A stretch of 64,000 nt of DNA, taken from the NCBI RefSeq assembly GCF_049675895.1, contig NZ_CP183834.1, forward strand, positions 558,001 to 622,000, read 5' to 3'. The DNA comes from Ampullimonas aquatilis (GTDB taxonomy: Bacteria; Pseudomonadota; Gammaproteobacteria; Burkholderiales; Burkholderiaceae_D). Below are positions 1 through 8,673 of the stretch, piece by piece; position 1 is the first letter of the stretch; every line of letters starts with the position of its first letter. The notes under the pieces were generated by a model, which saw only the letters and a program-made list of their open reading frames with translations, ran no database searches and was not told where the DNA came from. The translations under genes were made by a program, and so were the position numbers.

Positions 1-298
1 TCAGCAAGGTCAGTTTGATGGCACTGAGCGCATCGGCTTCGACAATGCTGGCCAGATAGACTTCCCAGCCTTTGCGCAAGGCTTCGGTCAGTACCGACAA
101 TAGGGGCAACAACAAAAACAGCGCCAGATAGAGCAGGGCGACCGTGATCAGGATGATCTGTATGCCCCGTTTTTCGGTGGTGACAATGTGGTGATGTATG
201 CTGGAGTGTGCCACTGCCCTGCTAGTGCTTGCTTTTGCATCGTTGCCGGGATTGCCTGTTGCAGGTTCAGGCAGGATGGATGAGAGTGTGCTGGACAT
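1..298 (-). CDS. cysW: Sulfate/thiosulfate ABC transporter permease CysW (N-terminal part, cut by window edge)
   Basis: Only the first 99 codons are inside the window; the gene runs off the left edge. The reading frame starts with ATG at 298-296, which overlaps the TAA stop of the upstream permease gene (TAATG), so translation is probably coupled. The visible part has a roughly 40-residue polar N-terminus and then a hydrophobic stretch (IILITVALLYLALFLLLPLL), the expected first membrane helix of a binding-protein-dependent permease. CysW normally pairs with CysT in the inner membrane to form the channel for sulfate and thiosulfate. Identity is inferred mainly from its place directly after cysT and sbp; the conserved EAA loop lies outside the window. 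Confidence 0.8.
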   Translation of the reverse strand, partial: MSSTLSSILPEPATGNPGNDAKASTSRAVAHSSIHHHIVTTEKRGIQIILITVALLYLALFLLLPLLSVLTEALRKGWEVYLASIVEADALSAIKLTLL

Positions 299-1227
299 TA
301 TCGTTTTCCTCCATGACGACGTGCTTGCCACCATTGCAAACCGTTGATGATAAACAGCAGCACAAACGCCAGTAGCAGCATCACCGTGGCAATTGCGGTC
401 GCGCCAGCATAGTCGTATTGTTCCAGTTTGGTGATGATGATCAGTGGCGTGATCTCGGACACCATGGGCATATTGCCGGCGATGAAGATCACCGAACCAT
501 ATTCACCCACCGCACGGGCAAAGGCCAGTGCAAAGCCGGTCAAGAGCGCCGGTGTGATGGTGGGCAGGATGACATGAAGAATCGTCTGCCAGCGGCTGGC
601 ACCCAGGCAGGCGGCGGCTTCTTCCAGTTCCAGCTCAACATCTTCGAGCACTGGCTGGACAGTGCGCACCACAAACGGCAGCCCAATAAAAGTCAGTGCA
701 ATCACAATGCCCAATGGTGTAAAAGCCACCTTGATACCCAGATCACCTTCCAGATAGCGACCCAGCCAGCCATTGGGTGCATAGAGCGCAGTGAGCGCAA
801 TCCCGGCGACGGCGGTGGGCAGTGCAAAAGGCAAATCCACCATGGCATCGACCAGTTTTTTACCGGCAAATTTGTAACGCACCAACACCCAGGCAACCAA
901 CAAACCAAAAACGGCGTTAATACCGGCCGCAATCAGCGCTGCACCAAACGTCAGTTGGTAGGACGCCACGGCGCGCGGTGCCGAAATCGTCGCCCACAAT
1001 GCTGCGGGGCTGAGTGTGGCGGTTTTGATAAACAGGGCCGACAGTGGGATCAGCACAATCAGGCTCAGGTAGGTCAGCGTGATGCCCATGCTCAAACCAA
1101 AGCCGGGCAAGACACTATGCTGCTTGAAAGTGCCACGGGTCAAGCTGCGCCACCAATTGTTTGATGGCGGTCTGGAAGGCGGGTTTATGCCGATACTCCC
1201 AGGTTGGTTTGTATATATTGACTGCAT
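298..1227 (-). CDS. cysT: Sulfate/thiosulfate ABC transporter permease CysT
   Basis: A 309-residue inner-membrane permease. Several membrane segments are visible, starting near residue 46 (LSMGITLTYLSLIVLIPLSA). The cytoplasmic EAA-type loop, which docks onto the ATPase, is seen as LEEAAACLGASRWQTILHVI near residues 200-220. The motif GEYGSVIFIAGNMP near residue 240 is typical of CysT/CysU. It would pair with CysW and receive sulfate from the periplasmic binding protein encoded just upstream. The order sbp-cysT-cysW on one strand indicates an operon. The start codon lies inside a degenerate copy of repeat family R. Paralogous molybdate permeases are shorter and lack this N-terminal extension, so the sulfate assignment is firm. 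Confidence 0.93.
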   Translation of the reverse strand: MQSIYTNQPGSIGINPPSRPPSNNWWRSLTRGTFKQHSVLPGFGLSMGITLTYLSLIVLIPLSALFIKTATLSPAALWATISAPRAVASYQLTFGAALIAAGINAVFGLLVAWVLVRYKFAGKKLVDAMVDLPFALPTAVAGIALTALYAPNGWLGRYLEGDLGIKVAFTPLGIVIALTFIGLPFVVRTVQPVLEDVELELEEAAACLGASRWQTILHVILPTITPALLTGFALAFARAVGEYGSVIFIAGNMPMVSEITPLIIITKLEQYDYAGATAIATVMLLLAFVLLFIINGLQWWQARRHGGKR

Positions 1228-1273
1228 AAGTAAGTAAATATTGGGTGTTTAAAATTACTGGTTGGGGGTATTT
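1196..1273 (+). repeat. Dispersed repeat R, copy 1 (degenerate)
   Basis: The most diverged copy. The right part, TGTTTAAAATTAC followed by TTGGGGGTATTTAT, aligns with copy 2 near 7.6 kb. The left part shows only CATAAGTAAGTAAATAT in place of the core TTAGGTGCGTATT. It occupies the whole gap between cysT and sbp and runs into the cysT start codon. Orientation is given as the strand that reads from core to GGGGGTAT end. Taken alone it would not be convincing. Confidence 0.4.
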
Positions 1274-2351
1274 ATTTGCTGCTGGATGTGGCGCCAGGTG
1301 CATACAATTGATCGAAGATGCCGCCATCGTCAAAATGCAGTTTTTGTACCTTGGTCCAGCCGCCCAATTCTTCAATGCCAAAAAGACCGACTTTGGGAAA
1401 CTGGCTGGCATATCTGGCGAGCACCTGGGCATCACGCGGGCGCAGATAATTTTCTGCCGCAATCTGCTGGCCCTGTGGTGTGTAGAGATAATCCAGATAG
1501 GCCTGCGCCAGTTTGCGTGTACCTTTTTTGTCGACCACCTTTTCTACCAGCGCCACGGGCGGCTCGGCTGTTACCGACAGGCTGGGATAAATCACTTCAA
1601 AATTGCCACGGCCAAATTCTCTGGCAATCATTTCCGCCTCGTTTTCAAAGGTGATCAACACATCGCCAATCTGTCTTTGCAAAAAAGTGGTGGTGGCAGC
1701 ACGACCGCCAGAATCAAGTACCGGCACATGCTTGAAGAGCTGGTTGACATAATCGCGTGCTTTGGCCTCCGCTGTGGTTGCATTACCGCCCGACTGCCTG
1801 AGCGCCCAGCCCCAGGCCGACACATAGGTATAACGGCCATTGCCCGACAGCTTGGGATTGGGAATCACCACCTGCACGTCGGCCTTGATCAAGTCGGGCC
1901 AGTCGCGGATCTGCTTGGGATTGCCCTTGCGCACAATGAATACCGAGCTGGAGGAAAATGGTGCGGCATGATTTGGAAACTTGCTGGCCCAATCGTTTGA
2001 AATGACACCAAATTTGGCCATCACATCCAGGTCGGTGGCCTGATTCATCGTCACGACATCGGCTTCCAGACCGTCGATCACGGCGCGCGCCTGTTTGGTG
2101 GAACCGCCGTGACTCATATTGATGGTGACACTTTCCCCACCCTGATCTTTCCAGTATTTTTGAAACGCCGGGTTGAAATCCTTGTAGAAATCGCGCATGA
2201 CATCGTAGGACACATTGAGCAAAGTAGCGTCTGCCTGAGCGATTTGTGCAGCAGATATCAGTAACATGCCAGCCAGTAATTGACTGAATCGGTTTAAGCA
2301 GTAGGGCCGCTTGGCATGAAATGTTGTCAGCAAACGAATCAAAATTGGCAT
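1272..2351 (-). CDS. sbp: Periplasmic sulfate-binding protein
   Basis: Solute-binding protein of about 359 residues for the sulfate importer. The mature part begins near ADATLLNVSYDVMRDFYKDF, the family's usual start. Family motifs seen include SHGGSTKQARAVIDGLEADVV and, near residue 250, an ENEAEM stretch. A signal peptide is visible before it (LLAGMLLISAAQIAQADA). I chose the ATG at 2351; a GTG 14 codons upstream would give a longer, less typical leader. Close family members bind either sulfate or thiosulfate, and sequence alone does not separate them. It is the first gene of the sbp-cysT-cysW operon. The 306 bp to oxyR form a divergent promoter region, where I saw no operator I could name. 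Confidence 0.92.
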   Translation of the reverse strand: MPILIRLLTTFHAKRPYCLNRFSQLLAGMLLISAAQIAQADATLLNVSYDVMRDFYKDFNPAFQKYWKDQGGESVTINMSHGGSTKQARAVIDGLEADVVTMNQATDLDVMAKFGVISNDWASKFPNHAAPFSSSSVFIVRKGNPKQIRDWPDLIKADVQVVIPNPKLSGNGRYTYVSAWGWALRQSGGNATTAEAKARDYVNQLFKHVPVLDSGGRAATTTFLQRQIGDVLITFENEAEMIAREFGRGNFEVIYPSLSVTAEPPVALVEKVVDKKGTRKLAQAYLDYLYTPQGQQIAAENYLRPRDAQVLARYASQFPKVGLFGIEELGGWTKVQKLHFDDGGIFDQLYAPGATSSSK

Positions 2352-2393
2352 CACAATGTTCTTTAAATAGATGGGAAGAATAACTATATGCAC

Positions 2394-2699
2394 TCACCTA
2401 CCAAGAGGAAACGAATTAAAACGAGCTTAATAAGTTGAAAATTTCATAAGAAGATGACGCGCTGCCGGTTGTTTTTACCGGCAGGCAATGACGGAAAACT
2501 TGTTACAACCAGTGCTGATAAGGCTTGTGACGCGATGGGTGACAGGACATATAGGGAAACTACCGCACTGTGGTTTTATATTGAATTTAACTCTACGTCT
2601 TTGATAAGTTATAGAATGAACACAGCGCATCGAATAATAATTCCACCAAAAAAGATCGCCCAACTTTCCTGTATTGATCACTTTTGCCTGGGGGCGATC
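2394..2699. promoter_or_regulatory. Divergent intergenic region between sbp and oxyR
   Basis: About 300 bp between two genes reading away from each other, so it must hold promoters for both. The oxyR frame stays open upstream to 2454, but those 82 codons do not resemble a LysR N-terminus, and GGGGGCG just before the ATG at 2700 marks the real start. I could not identify a clear OxyR or CysB binding site by eye. Confidence 0.5.
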
Positions 2700-3623
2700 A
2701 TGACACTTACCGAACTAAAATACATTGTGGCTGTGGCCCGTGAACGTCATTTTGGTCGCGCTGCCGAAGCGTGTTTTGTGTCTCAGCCGACTTTGTCGGT
2801 AGCGATCAAAAAGCTCGAAGATGAACTGAATGTGACATTGTTTGAGCGGGGCACCAGCGAGGTTTCTGTCACCCCATTGGGCGAGTTGATCGTTGCGCAG
2901 GCGCAGCGGGTGCTGGAGGAAACCCTGGCCATCAAAGAATTGGCCAAACAGGGTAAAGACCCTTTGAGCGGCCCGATTCGACTTGGCATCATCTATACCG
3001 TCGGGCCTTACCTCTTGCCCACACTGGTGCCGCAAATGATTGCCCGGGTGCCGCAAATGCCACTCATGCTGCAAGAAAACTACACCGTCAAGCTGCTCGA
3101 ACTGCTCAAGCATGGTGAAATCGACGCCGCCATCATGGCTTTGCCGTTTCCCGATGCCGGTTTGAATGTCTTGCCACTCTATGATGAAAACTTTGTGGTT
3201 GCCGTACCCAAAGGGCATCCATGGGACGGCCGCAAGGAAATCAAATCCGAAGAGTTGCGCAATGAAACCATGTTGTTATTGGGGGCGGGACACTGTTTCA
3301 GAGATCAGGTGCTGGAAGTTTGTCCTGAGTTGTCGCACTTTTCACAAAGTGCCGACGGCATTCAAAAAACCTTTGAAGGCTCTTCGCTCGAAACCATTCG
3401 GCATATGGTGGCCGGTGGTGTGGGCATTACGGTATTGCCGCAAACATCGGTGCCCACCCATAACGATCCGCATTCCCTGCTGGCCTATATCCCGCTCGCG
3501 GCACCATCACCGAGCCGTCGCGTCGTGCTGGCCTGGCGCAAGAGCTTTACCCGCAAGGTGGCCCTTGATGCGATTGGCGATGCTGTTGCACATTGCCATT
3601 TACCGGGTGCCACTCTGCTGTAA
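2700..3623 (+). CDS. oxyR: Hydrogen peroxide sensor-regulator OxyR (LysR family)
   Basis: A 307-residue LysR-type regulator. The N-terminal winged helix-turn-helix is typical (MTLTELKYIVAVARERHFGR, then AAEACFVSQPTLSVAIKKLE). The two redox cysteines of OxyR are present and, with this start, fall exactly at C199 (GAGHCFRD) and C208 (LEVCPEL), the E. coli positions. In the family, peroxide links these cysteines and the oxidised tetramer activates catalase, peroxiredoxin, Dps and other genes. The start at 2700 is preceded by GGGGGCG. The dps gene follows 134 bp downstream on the same strand and is a classic OxyR target, which fits a small oxidative-stress cluster. Confidence 0.96.
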   Translation: MTLTELKYIVAVARERHFGRAAEACFVSQPTLSVAIKKLEDELNVTLFERGTSEVSVTPLGELIVAQAQRVLEETLAIKELAKQGKDPLSGPIRLGIIYTVGPYLLPTLVPQMIARVPQMPLMLQENYTVKLLELLKHGEIDAAIMALPFPDAGLNVLPLYDENFVVAVPKGHPWDGRKEIKSEELRNETMLLLGAGHCFRDQVLEVCPELSHFSQSADGIQKTFEGSSLETIRHMVAGGVGITVLPQTSVPTHNDPHSLLAYIPLAAPSPSRRVVLAWRKSFTRKVALDAIGDAVAHCHLPGATLL

Positions 3624-3757
3624 ATTTTTCGATCCACGTCAGTTAGGGTTTTGTCAGTGTTCGTCTGACAGACATGCCAAGCGCATCGGAACATTCTGTT
3701 GATATGGCAAGCGACTGCTTGCAAGTCTTGCAATTTGCTCATCAACAGGAGAATGAC

Positions 3758-4243
3758 ATGGCTGAAAAAACATCGGATATCCAAATTGGTCTGGACGACC
3801 AGGCGCGTAATGCGTCCATTGAGATCCTTAATACTTTGCTGGCTGACGAAGTACTGCTCTATATTAAAACCCGTAACTTTCACTGGAATGTGGAAGGGCC
3901 GAGTTTTTCCGAACATCACAAGTTTTTTGAGAGTCAGTATGAAGCGCTGGATGACATTCTCGATGAGGTGGCCGAGCGCGCCCGCTCACTGGGTGGTCGT
4001 GCCGTTGGCTCAATGAATGAATATCTCAAGCTGACCCGACTCAAGGAGGCGCGCGCCGAAATCCATGCTTCACGCGATACTTTACAGCTCTTGTTAAATG
4101 ACCATCAAGCCCTGGTGCGACAGATTCGCGAAGATATTGATGCCGTTGGCAAAGCCGGTGACATCGGCACCGAAGACTTTTTGACGGGCGTGCTGGAAAG
4201 CCATGAAAAAATGGCCTGGATGCTGCGCTCCTACTTGCGTTGA
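3758..4243 (+). CDS. dps: Dps family DNA-binding ferritin
   Basis: 161 residues. The Dps ferroxidase signature is clear: HWNVEGPSF, then HHKFFESQYEALDDILDEVA and ERARSLG. Dps forms a hollow 12-mer in the cytoplasm, oxidises and stores iron using hydrogen peroxide, and shields DNA during stress. The ATG at 3758 is chosen because AGGAG lies just before it; the frame remains open 28 codons upstream but without a comparable ribosome site. It sits downstream of oxyR and ends at a strong intrinsic terminator, so it is probably its own transcript or the last gene of one. Confidence 0.95.
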   Translation: MAEKTSDIQIGLDDQARNASIEILNTLLADEVLLYIKTRNFHWNVEGPSFSEHHKFFESQYEALDDILDEVAERARSLGGRAVGSMNEYLKLTRLKEARAEIHASRDTLQLLLNDHQALVRQIREDIDAVGKAGDIGTEDFLTGVLESHEKMAWMLRSYLR

Positions 4244-4282
4244 CGCCGGGTTGGTTCAGCGTCAGATATTGTTGAATAATCA

Positions 4283-4323
4283 AAAAAGCCGTACCGGATT
4301 GAACGATCCGGTACGGCTTTTTG
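4283..4323. terminator. Intrinsic terminator after dps
   Basis: A perfect inverted repeat, AAAAAGCCGTACCGGAT paired with ATCCGGTACGGCTTTTT around a 6-nt loop. Runs of A before and T after the stem let it work in both directions. It lies 40 bp past the dps stop and 80 bp before the 3' end of the convergent chemoreceptor gene. Confidence 0.95.
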
Positions 4324-4404
4324 ATGGCTGACAAAGATTTGAATAAAGTGAATTTAAAAAATTGTCATGAGAAAGTAGTCATTGAAATATTTAGAATTCA
4401 ATCA

Positions 4405-6438
4405 TCATGCACTCCCTAACTGAAACGCTTCTGTCGCCTGTTTGAGTGACATGGCCAGGCCATGCAGACGTTCTGCGGTGGAAGCACTTCTGGTGGACGC
4501 CTGTTTGCCTTCATCAGCCATGATGGATACTGATTCGACACTGGCGGCAATCGACTTGGTGACATCCGAGTGTTCACGCAGTGAGCCGGCAATTTCCATC
4601 AGATTTTGCGCAACCTTGCCGGATTGACTGGCCAATTGACCAATGGCATCACCGGCTGCACCAGCCTTGCTGACACCATGCTGTACACGAGCCACCCCGG
4701 CGCGCAAACTGTCTACGGCCTTGTCGGTACCTTCAATCATGGCGTTGATGGTTTTGGTAATCTCCAGCGTGGCATTACCGGTGCGTTCTGCCAGACGCCG
4801 CACTTCATCCGCGACCACCGCAAAGCCGCGGCCTGAATCACCCGCACGGGCAGCTTCAATGGCTGCATTCAAGGCCAGCAGATTGATCTGATCGGTAATT
4901 TCCTGAATCACGGCAATCACTTTGCCGATCTCGGCAGAACGATTGCCCAGTTCTTCAACCGCACTGGCCGAATCGGTGACGATATTGGCAATGCCAGCCA
5001 TCTCATCACTGGCTTCATGCACAATATGAACACCGTCATTGGAAGTTTTGATGGAAGCGTTGGCGGTTTGTTCGGCGCTATTGGCAAAGCCAGCCACCTC
5101 GCCAATGCTCACTGTCATCTGTTGAACCGCAGCTGCCATATTGGCGGCGGCATCGGCTTCGCGGGTTGAATTCACTGAGGCTTGCTCACCCAGCGCGGCC
5201 AATTCATGAGCCGCTTCGGCCACCTGGTTGGAATCATTTTGCAGGCGGGCAATCAGGCCGGCAAAACTTTGGCGCATGCCGTTAATGCTGCTGGCTACAA
5301 CAGATAACTCGTCCTTGAACGGATAGTTCAGCGTCTGTGACAAGTCACCTTTTTCAATGCGCGCCAAGGCTTGGCGAATCATGTCGATCGATTCCTTGAG
5401 TGTCATGTAGATGCCGCCCAATGAATAAGGCAAGACCAGCAGAACCGACAATGCCAGGATGGCAATCATCAAGCGATAAGTTTGTTTTTCTTTAATGCGC
5501 GCATTCAGGGCGTTATCGGCAATTGCAAGATTGAGCGTAAAGATGTTATTGGCCACGTAGTCCATTGTCTCTTTCACCAGCACAAAGTAGCTTTGTGGTG
5601 TCACCTGATGCTTGTTGTTGAGCACATCTTTTTCAACAACTTGACGAATGTTTTGATAACGCTGCGTGATCTCGGCCTGCACGGCTTCAATGCGTGCTTT
5701 TTCCTGGGGATTGTTGAGGGCACTCAGCGCCATGGCGCTCTGCATATCACTTAAGGTTTTTTCAATTTCACCGGTGAGCGTCAAAATCCTGATGCGTTGC
5801 TCTTCATTCACATCACCACCGGACAGTACAGCGTTACCGAGTCCGCGCAAACGTCCCAGACGTTCAGTCAGATCGGGAATATTCACGGTCAGGATGGCAA
5901 TCGGAAAATAGGAGTTGCCTTCCGGATCGAGAATCAGGTTACTCTCAACCGACAAGTCATCCATGAAGCTGCGAATCTTGCCGATCAGCTCACCATGCTG
6001 ATCAAAGCTGTCTTTTACACTCAAATGCAGGCCTTGCTGGTGCAGCTTTTGCCAGTCCTGTTCAATGTCTTGCCATTGCTTGCTGATACCAAAATAGTGT
6101 TGATATTGATCCAGCACTGTGCCGACCACCTTGCTGTCTTTGGTCATGGCTTCACCGGTATTTTCAAATTCTTCCGCGCTATTGGCAGTCTTGGTGAGCA
6201 GGGCATTGGCATAGCCGCGATGCTGTGCCACGTTTAAAAATGCACTGACTGCTGGTTCAAGAATCTGCAAACCAGCCAATTCTTTTTTGCTTGAATCAAT
6301 GTCTTTATTCAACTGGGCAACCAGCAACCACGACAAAATGGCGGTGGTGATGAGCATCAGGATGGTCATGAACAGGAAGCGGGCCGTGTAGCTGTAACGG
6401 CACATGAATTGCGCTGGTTTGTAGAGTAATTTAAGCAT
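4405..6438 (-). CDS. Methyl-accepting chemotaxis protein
   Basis: A 677-residue chemoreceptor. Membrane helix 1 spans about residues 20-42. A periplasmic helical sensor domain of about 280 residues follows, then membrane helix 2 (MIAILALSVLLVLPYSLGGI) and a HAMP domain. The cytoplasmic signalling hairpin carries the hallmark tip QEITDQINLLALNAAIEAAR followed by AGDSGRGFAVVADEVRRLAE. It would pass ligand signals through CheW/CheA to the flagellar motor. No chemotaxis genes flank it, so it is an orphan receptor. The sensor domain does not suggest a ligand; its long all-helical form resembles nitrate-type or helical-bundle sensors. The start ATG has only a weak upstream ribosome site. Confidence 0.93.
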   Translation of the reverse strand: MLKLLYKPAQFMCRYSYTARFLFMTILMLITTAILSWLLVAQLNKDIDSSKKELAGLQILEPAVSAFLNVAQHRGYANALLTKTANSAEEFENTGEAMTKDSKVVGTVLDQYQHYFGISKQWQDIEQDWQKLHQQGLHLSVKDSFDQHGELIGKIRSFMDDLSVESNLILDPEGNSYFPIAILTVNIPDLTERLGRLRGLGNAVLSGGDVNEEQRIRILTLTGEIEKTLSDMQSAMALSALNNPQEKARIEAVQAEITQRYQNIRQVVEKDVLNNKHQVTPQSYFVLVKETMDYVANNIFTLNLAIADNALNARIKEKQTYRLMIAILALSVLLVLPYSLGGIYMTLKESIDMIRQALARIEKGDLSQTLNYPFKDELSVVASSINGMRQSFAGLIARLQNDSNQVAEAAHELAALGEQASVNSTREADAAANMAAAVQQMTVSIGEVAGFANSAEQTANASIKTSNDGVHIVHEASDEMAGIANIVTDSASAVEELGNRSAEIGKVIAVIQEITDQINLLALNAAIEAARAGDSGRGFAVVADEVRRLAERTGNATLEITKTINAMIEGTDKAVDSLRAGVARVQHGVSKAGAAGDAIGQLASQSGKVAQNLMEIAGSLREHSDVTKSIAASVESVSIMADEGKQASTRSASTAERLHGLAMSLKQATEAFQLGSA

Positions 6439-6629
6439 GGTCGTCGCGGATCACTTTAGAGTTGTTTGAGTACCCATTATGATTTTTGGGCGTGAATGGT
6501 TGTCTTTTGATAACAAGGGGAATAGCGGCGTATTTCCAGCTTTTATTAACGCTTCAATGCCAAACAATGTGACGTAAAGAGTTACTAAATCTCGTATTGA
6601 GCTTGCATTGAGTTCGTGTTGACTGCGTA

Positions 6630-6656
6630 TTGACTCGATAGTCACTGGGCTAGAAT
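6630..6656 (+). promoter_or_regulatory. Possible sigma-70 promoter of ubiA
   Basis: TTGACT and TAGAAT with a 15-bp spacer, 36 bp before the ubiA start. The spacer is shorter than the usual 17 bp, so this is a tentative call. Confidence 0.35.
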
Positions 6657-6691
6657 GCGGTTTTGCCTTGCTTGAGTGATGGACTGACTGG

Positions 6692-7582
6692 ATGGGGACT
6701 TTGATCGCGCAACGTATTGCACTTTATTACCGGCTGGTGCGGCTTGATAAACCCATTGGTATTTTGCTGCTGCTATGGCCGACGCTGGTGGCCTTGTGGA
6801 TTGCTGCGCAAGGGCATCCCACCTGGCATCATCTGCTGGTGTTTGGTTTAGGTACGGTACTCATGCGCTCGGCCGGTTGTGCCATCAACGACTATGCCGA
6901 TCGCGATTTTGACAAGCATGTCAAACGCACCGAAGGCCGTGTGCTCACGGCGGGCCTGATTCAACCCAAAGAAGCCCTGCTGGTCGGCGCGGGCCTGGCC
7001 CTGCTGGCGTTTATGCTGGTACTCACGCTCAATCGCAGCACGATCTTCATGTCATTTGCTGCACTGGCCGTGGCGTTTTCGTATCCCTACTTCAAACGTT
7101 TTTTTGCGATTCCGCAGGCGTATCTGGGCATTGCGTTTGGCTTTGGCATTCCCATGGCGTTTACTGCCACGCAAGACCATATTCCGATGCTGGCCTGGGT
7201 GCTGCTGGTCGCCAATGTGTTTTGGGCGGTGGCCTATGACACCGCTTATGCAATGGTGGATCGGGATGATGATATCCGCATCGGCATCAAGACGTCGGCA
7301 CTCACCTTTGGCCGCTTTGATGTGGCCGCCATCATGCTCTGCTATGCCATTTACTTTGCGCTCTTGCTATTGGCTGGGGCAATGGCCGGTTTGCACTGGC
7401 CATATTGGCTGGGACTGGGCGTGGCAGTGGCTTGTGCCTGGTATCACTACACTCTGCTTCGTGAGCGCGATCGCGCCCAATGCTTCAAAGCCTTTTTGCA
7501 CAATAACTGGTTGGGTGCAGCAGTGTTTGCAGGGATTGTGCTGGATTATCTTTTTTATCCGGTTTTAGGGAGTATCAATTAA
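6692..7582 (+). CDS. ubiA: 4-hydroxybenzoate polyprenyltransferase UbiA
   Basis: A 296-residue inner-membrane prenyltransferase that attaches the polyprenyl tail to 4-hydroxybenzoate in ubiquinone synthesis. Both aspartate-rich motifs that bind Mg-prenyl diphosphate are present: NDYADRDFD near residue 67 and DTAYAMVDRDDD near residue 185. The start LVRLDKPIGILLLLWPT is characteristic of UbiA. Length and multiple hydrophobic helices fit the family. It stands alone, separated from the anti-sigma gene by a copy of repeat R that begins at about the ubiA stop codon. Confidence 0.96.
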   Translation: MGTLIAQRIALYYRLVRLDKPIGILLLLWPTLVALWIAAQGHPTWHHLLVFGLGTVLMRSAGCAINDYADRDFDKHVKRTEGRVLTAGLIQPKEALLVGAGLALLAFMLVLTLNRSTIFMSFAALAVAFSYPYFKRFFAIPQAYLGIAFGFGIPMAFTATQDHIPMLAWVLLVANVFWAVAYDTAYAMVDRDDDIRIGIKTSALTFGRFDVAAIMLCYAIYFALLLLAGAMAGLHWPYWLGLGVAVACAWYHYTLLRERDRAQCFKAFLHNNWLGAAVFAGIVLDYLFYPVLGSIN

Positions 7583-7642
7583 ATATGGCTTCTTAGGTGC
7601 GTATTGATTGATTGTTTAAAAATACCTCTTGGGGGTATATTT
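7562..7642 (+). repeat. Dispersed repeat R, copy 2
   Basis: Contains the full core CTTAGGTGCGTATT and ATTGATTG, then TTTAAAAATACC, a short loop and GGGGGTATATT, which can form a small hairpin. The left part overlaps the last codons of ubiA. It is followed by an inverted repeat (TCATCATGA with TCATGATGA, 7730-7753) just before the anti-sigma gene 3' end. Confidence 0.75.
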
Positions 7643-7764
7643 GTGACAAAGATTTGTGGCAATGCTGGATAGCAAGACCGGTGTCATTGCCATCCACCTT
7701 GTCTGCCACCCGTCACTGCCATAAGTCGGTCATCATGAGGTCAGTCATGATGAGCCAACCGTCA

Positions 7765-8673
7765 TTACAGCCTGATCAGCGCGCCTTTCAAGATCACCGG
7801 GCCGGTCGGTTGTGGTGAGCCGCCAATCGGCTCCACGCTGATCGCCATGACTTGCGCTTTATCCAGCGCCGCCAGGGTCACGCCATTGAAGGTGATTTGA
7901 TCTGCCACCGAACTTGCCGTCGAATCTGCCATCTTTCCAGGCTGGCTGTCATCATCCAGCAAGCCCATTGAACGCGGCGCTTGCCCCGGCTCAATCGCCC
8001 ACAGTTGCAGGCTCTGGTTGGCTTGCTTGCCGATGGCCTGCAGTTTTTTGGCGCGCAGCTGCTGCGCCTTGTCATCCCAGTAAACCATCACCCTGGGCGC
8101 ACCATCCTCGCCGGACAACAAGGCAATCTGGCTGGCAGTGATACCCACAGCTGCGATGTCGACTTTGGGCTGACCGGTTGGTGTCGCAGTTGGCACACCG
8201 GACTGCTGCGCTAGCAATACCGCCAATACCAGTGATGCCAACGCACCGGCCAAGGCCAGGCCACGCCACAAGTCGAGTGCCTGCCAGAGCTTGTCAAGCC
8301 AGTTACCAGCATGGCCTGGCTGGCTGGCTGGTCGGTCGACGGGTTGACTGACTATGGGCCGCGCGTCCGGTGCCTGATTCGCTGGGCGGGTATGGTTGAG
8401 CGTGGCAGTAGGTGTGACATTGGGTGCTTGTTCTGCCTGGGCCGACGCCAGTCGTGCTGCAATTTTAGGCCATAAGTCGGCTGGCGGTGGCACGGCCGGT
8501 GCCAGTTCCAGCAAGCTCTGCAAACGGTTTTGCCATTGGCTGACTTCGGCCTGCAAGGCAGCATCGGCCAGGACATGCTGTTCAAAACGACGTCGCGCGC
8601 CGCCGCGCAAGGTGCCCAGCGCATATTCGGCCGCCAGTTTTTGCGACAGCTCAGTCTGTGGGCGAATTTTCAT
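7765..8673 (-). CDS. Membrane anti-sigma factor (RskA/anti-sigma-K type)
   Basis: About 302 residues. The N-terminus (LAAEYALGTLRGGARRRFEQ) matches the short zinc-free anti-sigma domain seen in anti-sigma-K/RskA proteins. A single membrane helix lies near residues 145-165 (LALAGALASLVLAVLLAQQ). The periplasmic C-terminal part ends as the RskA domain does (LALDKAQVMAISVEPIGGSP). The ATG at 8673 overlaps the sigma gene stop (ATGA) and has GGGGAGG upstream, so the two genes are translationally coupled. It should hold the partner sigma factor at the membrane until a signal, usually oxidative or envelope stress, releases it. The signal cannot be told from sequence. Confidence 0.88.
   Translation of the reverse strand: MKIRPQTELSQKLAAEYALGTLRGGARRRFEQHVLADAALQAEVSQWQNRLQSLLELAPAVPPPADLWPKIAARLASAQAEQAPNVTPTATLNHTRPANQAPDARPIVSQPVDRPASQPGHAGNWLDKLWQALDLWRGLALAGALASLVLAVLLAQQSGVPTATPTGQPKVDIAAVGITASQIALLSGEDGAPRVMVYWDDKAQQLRAKKLQAIGKQANQSLQLWAIEPGQAPRSMGLLDDDSQPGKMADSTASSVADQITFNGVTLAALDKAQVMAISVEPIGGSPQPTGPVILKGALIRL

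Noticed and set aside
2454..2699. Upstream extension of oxyR by 82 codons
   Set aside because: The LysR N-terminus and the C199/C208 numbering fix the start at 2700; the extension is random-looking.
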